Assembly (NCBI GenBank): GCA_019418525.1
Contig: DYBS01000054.1
Span: forward strand, 1 to 11,249
Origin: Clostridiales bacterium
Lineage (GTDB): Bacteria; Bacillota; Clostridia; Oscillospirales; Oscillospiraceae
Length of the DNA stretch: 11,249 bases
Direction of reading: 5' to 3'
The translations under genes were made by a program, and so were the position numbers. Each line of letters opens with the position of its first letter. The first letter of the stretch is position 1. The notes under the pieces were generated by a model, which was given only the letters and a program-made list of their open reading frames with translations, was not told the origin of the DNA and did no database searches. This document shows, piece by piece, positions 1 through 7,407 of this stretch.

Positions 1-2
1 GG

Positions 3-248
3 CCTGGTCCGGGCGGCTTTGGCGGTGACCCCGGCGGCTTCGGCGGCGTAGGAAACCGCGGTCCCCGGGGCGGCGGCACCTTCGGCGGCCGGCCCTCCGG
101 CGGCTCCAGAGGGGGCTTCGGCGGCTCCCGCGGCGGCGGGTTTGGAGGCTCCCGAGGCGGAGGCTTCGGCGGCAGCCGCGGGGGCGGTTTTGGTGGTTCC
201 CGAGGAGGCGGCAGCCGGGGCGGTGGATTTGGCGGTGGCCGGCGCTGA
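3..248 (+). CDS. C-terminal part of a protein with an RGG/FGG glycine-rich tail (5' end outside window)
   Basis: Only the last 81 codons are present, in the frame starting at base 3 and ending with TGA at 246-248. The visible part is nearly all Gly, Arg, Phe and Ser, with four back-to-back copies of FGGSRGGG followed by a shorter SRGGGFGGGRR end. Such tails are known in bacteria on RNA-binding proteins and DEAD-box RNA helicases, where Arg/Gly repeats bind RNA, and similar Gly/Ser-rich tails occur on TPM-domain envelope proteins. The catalytic or folded part lies outside the window, so the function cannot be decided. The next gene starts 15 bp downstream with its own ribosome binding site, so the two are probably cotranscribed. 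The frame is confident and the identity is not. Confidence 0.75.
   Translation, partial: PGPGGFGGDPGGFGGVGNRGPRGGGTFGGRPSGGSRGGFGGSRGGGFGGSRGGGFGGSRGGGFGGSRGGGSRGGGFGGGRR
117..212 (+). repeat. Four tandem 24-bp units encoding FGGSRGGG
   Basis: Units lie at 117-140, 141-164, 165-188 and 189-212. All four translate to the identical octapeptide FGGSRGGG, but the DNA units differ at many third positions (ttc/ttt, tcc/agc, cgc/cga, and several Gly codons). The amino acids are therefore conserved while the nucleotides have drifted, pointing to selection on the peptide and not to a very recent slippage event. Confidence 0.85.
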
Positions 249-263
249 GAGGAGGAAGATTGC

Positions 264-1031
264 ATGGGGGGGAAGTTTGACCGCATCCAGGCCAAACGGG
301 AGGCCCGGGCCGCTCTGGCCAGTGCCCATCCCCATGTGATGCTGGTGACGCTGGTATACAATCTGCTGACCCTGGTGCCCCCCGGAATAGCGATCGTGGT
401 GGCGGTGCTCAGCCTGGCCACCGAGGGCGGATTGAACGCCACCGGATGGGCGGTGCTGACCGTGCTGCTGGTGGTGCTGGCGTTCTATACCCTGGTGGCC
501 CAGGTGGGCTACCTCAGCTATGTGATGCGCCTGACCCGGGGAGAGAGCGCCGGATTCTGGTGCCTGCTGGAGGGCTTTGCCCAGACCGGGCGGGTGCTGG
601 CGGTGGCGGTGGTGCAGTTTTTCCGTATCCTGCCGTGGGCGCTGCTGGCCGCGCTCCTGCCGACAGTGGGCGCCCTGGCCCGTCAACATCTGGGGCTGGC
701 CGGACTCATTCTGATGATCCTGTGCCAGATCCTCTATGTTATGTTCTTACTGTGGCTGTATCTGCGCTACCAACTGGTGTGGTTCCTGGCCCTGGACAAT
801 CCGGAGCAGGGCGCCAACCGGGTGATCTCCCGGAGCATCGAGGCCATGAAGGGCCGCAAGTGGACCTGCTTTAAGCTGGAGCTCTCCTTCCTGGGGTGGG
901 AGCTGCTCTCCTATCTGACCCTGGGCATCCTAGGCCTGTGGGTGTCTCCCTATATGGGGGTGACCATGACCCGCTTCTATGAAGCGGCGGTCCGTCCGGG
1001 GGAGGAGCAGCATATGCCTCTGACCTTTTAG
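264..1031 (+). CDS. DUF975 family integral membrane protein
   Basis: This 255-residue protein has about five hydrophobic segments (roughly residues 26-50, 61-85, 109-135, 144-177 and 203-228) and a short basic N-terminus (KFDRIQAKREAR). The C-terminal stretch, with NPEQGANRVISRSIEAMKGR at about 179-198, then a KWTCFKLELSF segment and LGILGLWVSPYMGVT, is the hallmark of the DUF975 family of Firmicute membrane proteins. The molecular function of this family is not established. The start is supported by a GGAGGAA ribosome binding site at 251-257, six bases before ATG. It follows the RGG-tail gene by 15 bp and is the last gene before a strong terminator, so it is probably the distal gene of an operon that begins outside the window. 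Family assignment is fairly sure; no role can be given. Confidence 0.85.
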   Translation: MGGKFDRIQAKREARAALASAHPHVMLVTLVYNLLTLVPPGIAIVVAVLSLATEGGLNATGWAVLTVLLVVLAFYTLVAQVGYLSYVMRLTRGESAGFWCLLEGFAQTGRVLAVAVVQFFRILPWALLAALLPTVGALARQHLGLAGLILMILCQILYVMFLLWLYLRYQLVWFLALDNPEQGANRVISRSIEAMKGRKWTCFKLELSFLGWELLSYLTLGILGLWVSPYMGVTMTRFYEAAVRPGEEQHMPLTF

Positions 1032-1040
1032 TGCACTTTG

Positions 1041-1081
1041 AACCAGCGCTTTCGGCGGAAATCCGAAAGCGCTGGTTTTTT
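1041..1081 (+). terminator. Intrinsic terminator after the DUF975 gene
   Basis: A perfect 13-bp GC-rich stem (CCAGCGCTTTCGG at 1043-1055 pairing with 1063-1075) has a 7-base loop and is followed by six T residues (1076-1081). The AA before and TT after extend the pairing. It begins ten bases after the DUF975 stop codon and separates that operon from the adaptor/ABC operon. Confidence 0.93.
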
Positions 1082-1125
1082 CGCACGGTGTGGGAATGGT
1101 CGAAACTGGAAGGCGAGACCTGGAA

Positions 1126-1142
1126 CTTAAGAATATTTTAAG
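1126..1142. promoter_or_regulatory. AT-rich imperfect palindrome upstream of the ABC operon promoter
   Basis: CTTAAGAATATTTTAAG has 5-bp perfect outer arms (CTTAA/TTAAG) and further partial pairing inside. It stands out in otherwise GC-rich DNA and lies roughly 60 bp upstream of the predicted transcription start. It could be an activator site or an UP-like element; nothing identifies the binding protein. Confidence 0.35.
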
Positions 1143-1182
1143 GATTTGTCACCCGATTGCAAATATCTTTTACAGGCAGACA

Positions 1183-1191
1183 TGGTATAAT
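1183..1191 (+). promoter_or_regulatory. Extended -10 promoter of the adaptor/ABC/SLH operon
   Basis: TGGTATAAT contains a consensus TATAAT (1186-1191) preceded by the TGn extension. At 17-bp spacing the -35 hexamer (1163-1168, ATATCT) is poor, which fits an extended -10 promoter. The predicted start is near 1198, giving a leader of about 60 bases before ATG at 1261. Confidence 0.7.
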
Positions 1192-1260
1192 GGCGCCAGC
1201 AAGGCCCTGCGTTTTGCTCCGGCGGGGGCCGGAGGCGCGGGGCGTGAGGAGGAACGAACT

Positions 1261-2961
1261 ATGACGGAACAACAGACTCCCGTTTCCACTCCGGTGGAGA
1301 ACGTGCCGGACGTACCCGCTCCGCCCAAGCCCCACAAAAAGAAACGGCGCAAGAAGGTACTTAGCCGGGTGCTGGCCGGAATTCTGGTGCTGGCCCTGGT
1401 GGGCGGCGGCGGATTTGCCATCTGGAAATTCGCCTTTACCGATAAACCCAAGGACAAGGGCGAGATGATGCTGGGGACCGTGGATATCGGCTCCATCTCC
1501 TCCATGGTCCAGGGGACCGGCAATGTGGCGGCCAAGTCGGCGGCCACCATCACCCTGACCAATCCCGGCACGGTCAGCCAGGTCTTTGTCACCGAGGGTC
1601 AGCAGGTGGCCAAGGGGGACCCCCTCTACACCATCCGCAGCCAGGCGGCAGAGGACGATTTGAAAAGCGCCCAGGAGAGCCTTAAGACCCTCCAGGAGGA
1701 CATGAATAAGCTCAACGAGGAGCTGGGCAAGCTCACGGTCCAGGCCCCCTTCTCTGGAAAGCTCATGAATGTGGAGGACCTCCAGGTGGGGGACACCCTG
1801 AGCAAGGACGGCCGGGTGGCCACCCTGGTCAACGACAAGAAGCTGCGCCTGTCCCTCTACTTCAGCTACGCCTATGAGAAGTCCATCTCGGTGGGGCAGA
1901 GCGCCAAGGTCTCCATCCCCGCGGTGATGAAGGACTATACCGGCACGGTGGAGAAGATCAACAAGGTCAGCTTCATCACCCCCGAGGGCTCCAAGTGCTT
2001 CGAGGTGGTGTTCGTGATGGACAACCCCGGCACCCTCACCCAGGACATGGACGCCACCGTGTCCCTAACGGCCGCCGACGGTACGGCCATCTACCCCTAC
2101 GAAAACGGCAAGCTCAAGTACTATGAGAGCCGGGAGCTCACCGCCAAGGCCAACGGTCCGGTCAAGACGGTGTCTCTCCTCAACTATGCCGACGTGACGG
2201 CGGGGCAGACCCTGGTGGTCCAGGGGGACGACGAGATCCGGGATCAGATCCGGGCCAAGAATGAGGAGCTCACCGCCGCTCAGAAGAAGGTGCAGGATGC
2301 CCAGAAGGCCCTGGCCGACTTCAACGCCGTCTCCCCCATTGACGGCACTGTGGTGTCCCTGGGCGTCACTGCCGGCGAGGAGGTGGAGAGCGGCAAGGTG
2401 GCCGTCTCCATCGCCGACACCTCGGTGATGAAGGTGGTCATCGACGTGGACCAGCGCAACATCGCCTTCATTGAGAAGGGCCAGATGATCGACCTCACCG
2501 ACTGGAATGGCAATTCGTACATGGGCACCGTGGAGTCCATCAGCCTGGAGCCCAAGGCGGACAGCTCGGTCACGGTATTCCCTGTGACCCTGACGGTAGA
2601 CAACTACGACGGTTCCCTCCGCAACGGCGTCAGCGTGGATTACAGCTTTGCCGCCAGCCAGAGTCTGGACTGTATGATCGTCCCCGCCGCCGCCATCCGC
2701 TACACCAGCGACGTGGACGGCAACACCATGCCTATCGTCTATCTCCAGGCTGACGAGCGCCCGGAGAACGCGGTGGACCTGCCCGAGCCGGAGCCCGGCA
2801 TGGAGGAGGGCAGCGTGGACGCGCCGCCGGAGGGCTTCTACCCGGTGCCGGTGGAGGTGGGCCTGTCGGACGCGGCCAACGCCGAGATCAAATCCGGCCT
2901 GGAAGTGGGCGACGTGGTCTTTATCACTTACCAGAACACCGAAGGCATGGCCTACGGCTAA
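1261..2961 (+). CDS. Membrane-anchored HlyD/MacA-type efflux adaptor with two tandem adaptor modules
   Basis: This 566-residue protein has a Pro-rich and then very basic cytoplasmic N-terminus (KPHKKKRRKK), one membrane segment at about 33-55, and an extracytoplasmic adaptor. The usual order of split lipoyl half, coiled-coil hairpin, lipoyl half and beta-barrel appears twice. In the first module the lipoyl halves lie near 97-126 and 158-190 around a coil at 127-157, followed by a barrel at 192-270. In the second they lie near 297-321 and 355-388 around a coil at 323-354, followed by a barrel at 388-465. A membrane-proximal region follows, containing an acidic Pro-rich insert (about 499-523). 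Adaptors of this family (MacA, YknX) dock on MacB-type permeases; they normally have one such module. The ATPase starts 11 bp after the stop and the permease follows, making a tripartite set. ATG 1261 is chosen over an in-frame ATG at 1090 because AGGAGGA (1247-1253) precedes it at 7 bases and the promoter lies inside the longer reading. Confidence 0.9.
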   Translation: MTEQQTPVSTPVENVPDVPAPPKPHKKKRRKKVLSRVLAGILVLALVGGGGFAIWKFAFTDKPKDKGEMMLGTVDIGSISSMVQGTGNVAAKSAATITLTNPGTVSQVFVTEGQQVAKGDPLYTIRSQAAEDDLKSAQESLKTLQEDMNKLNEELGKLTVQAPFSGKLMNVEDLQVGDTLSKDGRVATLVNDKKLRLSLYFSYAYEKSISVGQSAKVSIPAVMKDYTGTVEKINKVSFITPEGSKCFEVVFVMDNPGTLTQDMDATVSLTAADGTAIYPYENGKLKYYESRELTAKANGPVKTVSLLNYADVTAGQTLVVQGDDEIRDQIRAKNEELTAAQKKVQDAQKALADFNAVSPIDGTVVSLGVTAGEEVESGKVAVSIADTSVMKVVIDVDQRNIAFIEKGQMIDLTDWNGNSYMGTVESISLEPKADSSVTVFPVTLTVDNYDGSLRNGVSVDYSFAASQSLDCMIVPAAAIRYTSDVDGNTMPIVYLQADERPENAVDLPEPEPGMEEGSVDAPPEGFYPVPVEVGLSDAANAEIKSGLEVGDVVFITYQNTEGMAYG

Positions 2962-2972
2962 GACAGGAGCGG

Positions 2973-3674
2973 ATGGACGTGCTCATCGACATCAAAGACG
3001 TGTTCAAGATCTATAACGAGGGCTACGAGAACGAGGTGAGGGCCCTCAACGGCGTGTCGCTCCAGATCGACCGGGGGGAGTTCGTGGCCATCGTGGGCCA
3101 GTCGGGCTCGGGCAAGTCCACGCTGATGAACATTCTGGGCTGCCTGGACATACCCACCTATGGAGACTATCACCTGGACGGCACCGACGTGACCGAGCTC
3201 TCAGACCGCCAGCTCTCCCATATCCGCAACAAACAGATCGGCTTCATCTTCCAGGGCTTTAACCTGATCCCGGCCCTCTCGGCCTACGAGAACGTGGAGC
3301 TCCCCCTCATCTACCAGGGGGTGCGCACCCGGGAGCGGGAGGAGCGGGTGATGGACGCTCTGGAGCGGGTGGGCCTGGCCGACCGCAGCGATCACCGCCC
3401 CACCGAGATGTCCGGCGGCCAGCAGCAGCGGGTGGCCATCGCCCGGGCCATCGCCACCCATCCCCCCATCATCCTGGCCGACGAGCCCACCGGAGCGCTG
3501 GACTCCAAGACGGGCAAGCATGTCCTGGAGATCCTCCGCCGGCTCTACCTGGAGGGGACCACGGTGATCCTCATCACCCACGACAATTCCATCGCGGCCA
3601 CGGCTCCCCGGATGGTGCGCATCGCCGACGGGTCCATCGTGGCCGACCACGGACAGGAGGTGGACTGGCTGTGA
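2973..3674 (+). CDS. ABC transporter ATP-binding protein, MacB/LolD/YknY type
   Basis: This 233-residue cytoplasmic ATPase supplies energy to the MacB-like permease encoded next. All nucleotide-binding motifs are intact: Walker A GQSGSGKST (42-50), Q-loop Gln94 in FIFQGFNL, signature MSGGQQQ (146-152), Walker B IILADE (166-171), D-loop GALDS (174-178) and H-loop His203. The segment NLIPALSAYENVELPL is typical of the lipoprotein-release/MacB branch, which drives mechanotransmission and not pore-type transport. Its stop overlaps the permease start by 4 bp (GTGA), implying translational coupling. AGGAG (2965-2969) is only 3 bases from the ATG; the GTG at 2979 would be 9 bases away and could be the real start, trimming two residues. 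Family assignment is secure; the substrate is unknown. Confidence 0.96.
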   Translation: MDVLIDIKDVFKIYNEGYENEVRALNGVSLQIDRGEFVAIVGQSGSGKSTLMNILGCLDIPTYGDYHLDGTDVTELSDRQLSHIRNKQIGFIFQGFNLIPALSAYENVELPLIYQGVRTREREERVMDALERVGLADRSDHRPTEMSGGQQQRVAIARAIATHPPIILADEPTGALDSKTGKHVLEILRRLYLEGTTVILITHDNSIAATAPRMVRIADGSIVADHGQEVDWL

Positions 3675-4897
3675 GCATCCTGCAATCCATCAAGCTGGCC
3701 ATGAAATCCATCGCCGGCCGGAAGGGCCGAACCTTTCTGACCATGCTGGGCATCATCATTGGCCTGGCGTCAGTCATCACCCTGGTGTCCTACGCCAAGG
3801 GCCAGACCAAGGAGATCATGCAGTACTACGAGAGCATGGGCTCCAACCAGATCCAGGTCAGCGCCAGCAAGTGGGGCGCCGGCGGCGACAAGGTGTTCCA
3901 GAGCCTCTATGACTACTGCCTGAAGCTGGACGACCTGGTGGTGGGCGTCACCCCCAGCGGCAGCGTCTATGGTACCATCCAGTATGGAGCTAAGAACTCG
4001 GACAACATGGACTGGCCGCCCACGGTCTATTTGGGCAGCGACCAGTGGTCTCTGTGCAATAACTTCCAGATTGGAAAGGGCCGGGACCTCTGTTACATGG
4101 ACATCAAGAACAACACCCAAGTGTGCGTGCTGGGGTCCAAGGCGGCGGAGCTCTTCTTTGACTACGCCGACCCTCTGGGCAAGAAGATCACCGTCTGCGG
4201 CGTACCTCTGGAGATCGTGGGCGTTTATCAGCAAAAGGATTTCTCCGGCAGCGAGTACTCCCTGGATAACGTCATCACGGTGCCCTATACGCTCAACCAG
4301 ACCTTGTCCCTGGCCTCCAACTCCTATACCGATATGAGCGACTTCGTGGTGAAGGCTCGGAGCAAGGACGCCACCAACGAGGCGGTGACCTTATTGGAGG
4401 TCTTTCTGAAGGGGCTCATCGGGGACTCCCAGTCGGGCATGAGCATGGGCTACTACAACGTGTACTCCACCAACCAGGGCCAGCAGAGCGCCGACGAGGC
4501 CACCAAGGGCCAGCAGGCCCTGCTGGGCGGTATCGCGGCCATCTCTCTGCTGGTGGGCGGCATCGGTATCATGAACATCATGCTGGTCACCGTCACTGAG
4601 CGCACCCGGGAGATCGGCATCCGCAAGGCCATCGGCGCCGAGCGGCGGACCATTATTCTGCAATTCCTCATCGAGGCCTGTATGATCTGCGGCATCGGCG
4701 GCATTCTGGGCATTCTGGTGAGCTACCCGGCCACATGGATCTACTGCAAGCAGCAGCTGGGCTATGTGGTCAGCCCCGACCCCTCCATCATGGCCTTGGC
4801 CGGTGTGGTGTCGGTACTGCTGGGCATCGTTTTCGGTCTGTACCCGGCCATCAAGGCCAGCGGACTGCAGCCGGTGGAGGCCCTGCGGGCTGAGTAA
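3671..4897 (+). CDS. ABC transporter permease, MacB/FtsX (YknZ) family
   Basis: This 408-residue permease has the four-helix topology of type VII ABC systems. Membrane segment 1 is at about 20-42, an extracytoplasmic MacB periplasmic-core domain at about 45-275, and segments 2-4 at about 283-308, 334-358 and 372-394. The hallmark stretch VGGIGIMNIMLVTVTERTRE, then IGIRKAIGA (about 295-323), and the C-terminal GLYPAIKASGLQPVEALRAE are nearly canonical. It starts with GTG inside the stop of the ATPase gene (overlap 3671-3674). Together with the preceding adaptor and ATPase it forms a MacAB/YknXYZ-like machine that, in characterised relatives, exports peptides, antibiotics or lipidic molecules or resists a toxic peptide. 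The extracytoplasmic domain carries several cysteines (residues 83, 129, 141, 152, 176), somewhat unusual for an exported domain. The substrate cannot be read from sequence. Confidence 0.95.
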   Translation: MSILQSIKLAMKSIAGRKGRTFLTMLGIIIGLASVITLVSYAKGQTKEIMQYYESMGSNQIQVSASKWGAGGDKVFQSLYDYCLKLDDLVVGVTPSGSVYGTIQYGAKNSDNMDWPPTVYLGSDQWSLCNNFQIGKGRDLCYMDIKNNTQVCVLGSKAAELFFDYADPLGKKITVCGVPLEIVGVYQQKDFSGSEYSLDNVITVPYTLNQTLSLASNSYTDMSDFVVKARSKDATNEAVTLLEVFLKGLIGDSQSGMSMGYYNVYSTNQGQQSADEATKGQQALLGGIAAISLLVGGIGIMNIMLVTVTERTREIGIRKAIGAERRTIILQFLIEACMICGIGGILGILVSYPATWIYCKQQLGYVVSPDPSIMALAGVVSVLLGIVFGLYPAIKASGLQPVEALRAE

Positions 4898-4915
4898 CGA
4901 GAAGGAGAGAACGCT

Positions 4916-7342
4916 ATGAAGCTGAAACGAATCCTGGCCGCCCTGATGGCGCTGTCCATCGCGGCGAGCCTTCTGGTCCTCCCGGCGGGGGCCGCCTCCG
5001 GCGGGGCTTTTACCGACATCTCCGACCCGGAGGTGGCCGAGGCGGCGGAGCTGTTGCGCCTGCTGGGCGTGGTGAGCGGCACCGGCGGGACCACTTACCG
5101 CCCCGGCGGCACCCTGACCCGGGCGGAGTTCTGCAAAATGGCGGTGGACGTCATGGGCAAGGGGGATCTGGAGCCCGCCCAGCGGGGCCGCACCATCTTC
5201 CTGGACGTGGGGAGTACCCACTGGGCCCGGGGCTATGTCAACCTTGCGTCCTCCCTCACCACCAGCGGCGAGCTGGCCGGGACCGGCACCTCCAATACCA
5301 CTCAGGGGGACGGCGACTCCTCCGCCCCCACCGTGGCCAATGACCGGCTCATCCTGGGGGTGGGCAACGGGAATTTTGAGCCCGACCGGGCCATCACCTA
5401 CGGCGAGGCCGTGGCCATTCTCACCCGTATCCTGGGCTACAACACCGGGGACATCGCCCCCGGCGCGGCCTGGTACGACGGCTATCTGGCGGTGGGCGCC
5501 ACCTGCGGCCTCACCGAGGGCCTGAACCTCTCCGGTGCTTCCGGCCTCACCCGGGGCCAGGCGGCCCTGCTCTTTGAAAACCTGCTCTTTGCCTGCGGCA
5601 AGGGCAGCGAGGAGTGCTACCTGGTCAGCAAGCTGGGGGGCACCCTCACCGACGACGTGGTGCTCCTGTCGGTGGACACCAACACCGCCACCGGCTCCAA
5701 CACCGTGACCGTGGCCACCGGCACTACCACCAGCAGCCCCAAGACCGAGCGTGCCGGCCTGTCCGCCCAGCTTTTGGGCGTGCGGGGAGAGATGGTACAG
5801 GACAAGAACGGCAAGTTCCTCACCCTGCGGCCCAGTGAGAGCGACTCGGTCCGGCGCATCACCATCACCGGCAAGGTGGATGCCAACTATGTCACCGCCT
5901 CCGGCGAGAAGATCACCATCCAGCCCGCCACGGTGGTGTGGAAGGACGGGGAAGCCACGACATTTGAAAAGGTCTGGTCCTATCTGTACTCCGGAACCCC
6001 CATGACCCTGGTCTACGGCCCGGCGGGGAAGCTGGACTATGTCTACCTCTCCTCGGCCTCCCAGTCCAGCGACAACGTGATGGTGGCCCGCACCAAGCCC
6101 AACGGCACCTCCAATCCCTTTGCCTCCCTCACCGGTGCTGGGACGTTCCAGATCTATAAGAATGGCGTGCCCGCCACTCTGTCCGACCTGCGCCAGTACG
6201 ACGTGGCAACCTTTGACGCGGGCAGCCGCATCCTGCGGGTGTCCGACCTGCGCCTCACCGGCTACTATCAGAACGCCTCCCCCAATCCCACTGCGCCTAC
6301 CACGGTGACCATGCTGGGACAGGACTTCACCGTGCTGCCCGGCGCGGTGGAGGACTTGACCGCCTTCCGGCCGGGGGACCAGGTGACCCTCCTCTTCACC
6401 AGCGACGGCCGTGTGGCCGGGGCTCTGGACCCCTCCGTGGCCCGCTCCACCACCGTGGGCGTGGTGGAGGAGTGCAGTACCACCACCGCCAAGGTGAAGC
6501 CGCTCCTGAACTTCTTCAACGCCAAGGGCGAGGCGGTTGTCTTTGAGGGCACCGTGAACCTGGGCGAGTCTGCGGCCGCCAAGATGGTGGGCCAGCTGGT
6601 GACAGTCTCCGCCAGTAAGGACCGCATCAACCTCTCCAAGCTCACCGGAGGCAGCACCGTCAGCGGAACTCTGAGCGTGGCCCAGCGCACCCTCGATGGG
6701 GTGGAGCTGGCGGAGAACGTGCGCATGTTCGAGCGGGTGGGCAACAGCGAGCCCAAGGAGATCACCTTCGACCAACTCACCCGGGACAGTGTGCCCTCCT
6801 CCAAGATCCTCTACGCGGAGAAGGATTACAGCGGCAAGTACAGCATCCTGGTCTTTGACGACGTGACCGGCGACCAGTACAACTATGGCTTCAGCCGTTT
6901 CACACCGGCAGACCCGGTAGAGTCCGACTCCATGGCGTACAGCAATGCCAGCATCGCCGTCCAGAACGGCGCGGACCCGGAGGGCAAGAACAGCCTGGTC
7001 TGCGGCACTACCTTCCGTTATAACGAGCCCATCGGTATTGCTACCTCCATCGAAACGCTGGACGGCAGTCACAAGCTGGCCGGCTCCGTCACCCTCCAGA
7101 AGGCGGACGGCGCGGTCCGGGCGGGCTATGACCCGGACACCCACACTCTGAAAGTGGGGGACAAGGTGTTCCCCATCTCCCAGCAGGTCTGGTGCTATAA
7201 CAAGACCACCGGCTACTGGTTTGAGGGCGAAACCGGCTATGAGCGCTTCGAGCTGGCCCGGGCCTATGCCGAGGAGATGACGGTCTACTATGACAAGTCC
7301 CCGGACCAGGGCGGTAAGATCCGCCTGGTGGTGGTGGAGTAA
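4916..7342 (+). CDS. Secreted S-layer-homology (SLH) domain protein with a long C-terminal region of unknown function
   Basis: This 808-residue precursor has a clear signal peptide (MKLKRILA, hydrophobic core to about 22, likely cleavage after an AGAA near 24-27). Three SLH units follow: about 31-80 (FTDISD to LTRAEFCKMAVDVMG), about 95-174 (FLDVGSTHWARGYV to ITYGEAVAILTRILGY, interrupted by a Gly/Thr/Ser-rich insert at about 115-140), and about 183-225 (WYDGYLAVGATCGLT to LTRGQAALLFENLL). SLH domains bind pyruvylated secondary cell-wall polymer, so the protein should sit on the wall surface. Residues 240-808 are beta-rich, Thr/Ser/Gly-rich and contain degenerate units ending in a GK/GR-hydrophobic turn (for example YGPAGKLDYVYL, FTSDGRVAGAL); no enzyme motif is seen. 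AAGGAGAG (4902-4909) sits 6 bases before ATG. It begins 18 bp after the permease with no terminator between, so it is the last gene of the ABC operon. No sortase motif is present. Confidence 0.9.
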   Translation: MKLKRILAALMALSIAASLLVLPAGAASGGAFTDISDPEVAEAAELLRLLGVVSGTGGTTYRPGGTLTRAEFCKMAVDVMGKGDLEPAQRGRTIFLDVGSTHWARGYVNLASSLTTSGELAGTGTSNTTQGDGDSSAPTVANDRLILGVGNGNFEPDRAITYGEAVAILTRILGYNTGDIAPGAAWYDGYLAVGATCGLTEGLNLSGASGLTRGQAALLFENLLFACGKGSEECYLVSKLGGTLTDDVVLLSVDTNTATGSNTVTVATGTTTSSPKTERAGLSAQLLGVRGEMVQDKNGKFLTLRPSESDSVRRITITGKVDANYVTASGEKITIQPATVVWKDGEATTFEKVWSYLYSGTPMTLVYGPAGKLDYVYLSSASQSSDNVMVARTKPNGTSNPFASLTGAGTFQIYKNGVPATLSDLRQYDVATFDAGSRILRVSDLRLTGYYQNASPNPTAPTTVTMLGQDFTVLPGAVEDLTAFRPGDQVTLLFTSDGRVAGALDPSVARSTTVGVVEECSTTTAKVKPLLNFFNAKGEAVVFEGTVNLGESAAAKMVGQLVTVSASKDRINLSKLTGGSTVSGTLSVAQRTLDGVELAENVRMFERVGNSEPKEITFDQLTRDSVPSSKILYAEKDYSGKYSILVFDDVTGDQYNYGFSRFTPADPVESDSMAYSNASIAVQNGADPEGKNSLVCGTTFRYNEPIGIATSIETLDGSHKLAGSVTLQKADGAVRAGYDPDTHTLKVGDKVFPISQQVWCYNKTTGYWFEGETGYERFELARAYAEEMTVYYDKSPDQGGKIRLVVVE

Positions 7343-7352
7343 TATCACACGG

Positions 7353-7390
7353 AACAGGTCCCCGGCGCAGCCGCGCTGGGGACCTGTTTT
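7353..7390 (+). terminator. Intrinsic terminator of the adaptor/ABC/SLH operon
   Basis: AACAGGTCCCC (7353-7363) pairs perfectly with GGGGACCTGTT (7378-7388). The stem continues inward through a G-T wobble and GCGC/GCGC (7365-7368 with 7373-7376) to an AGCC loop, giving about 16 bp. A short T tract (7387-7390) follows. It starts ten bases after the SLH stop codon. Confidence 0.9.
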
Positions 7391-7407
7391 GTCGTTCCTA
7401 CCGAGGT

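Noticed and set aside
142..339. Ala-rich plus-strand frame overlapping the RGG tail and the DUF975 start
   Set aside because: It is an alternative reading of the Gly-rich repeat and overlaps two better supported genes.
1090..1260. 57-residue N-terminal extension of the adaptor
   Set aside because: The promoter (1183-1191) lies inside it and a strong ribosome binding site directly precedes ATG 1261, after which the protein has a normal adaptor N-terminus.
3201..4234. Minus-strand frames (3201-3650 and 3770-4234) opposite the ATPase and permease
   Set aside because: Antisense shadows of intact ABC genes, with no family resemblance and no ribosome binding site supporting them.
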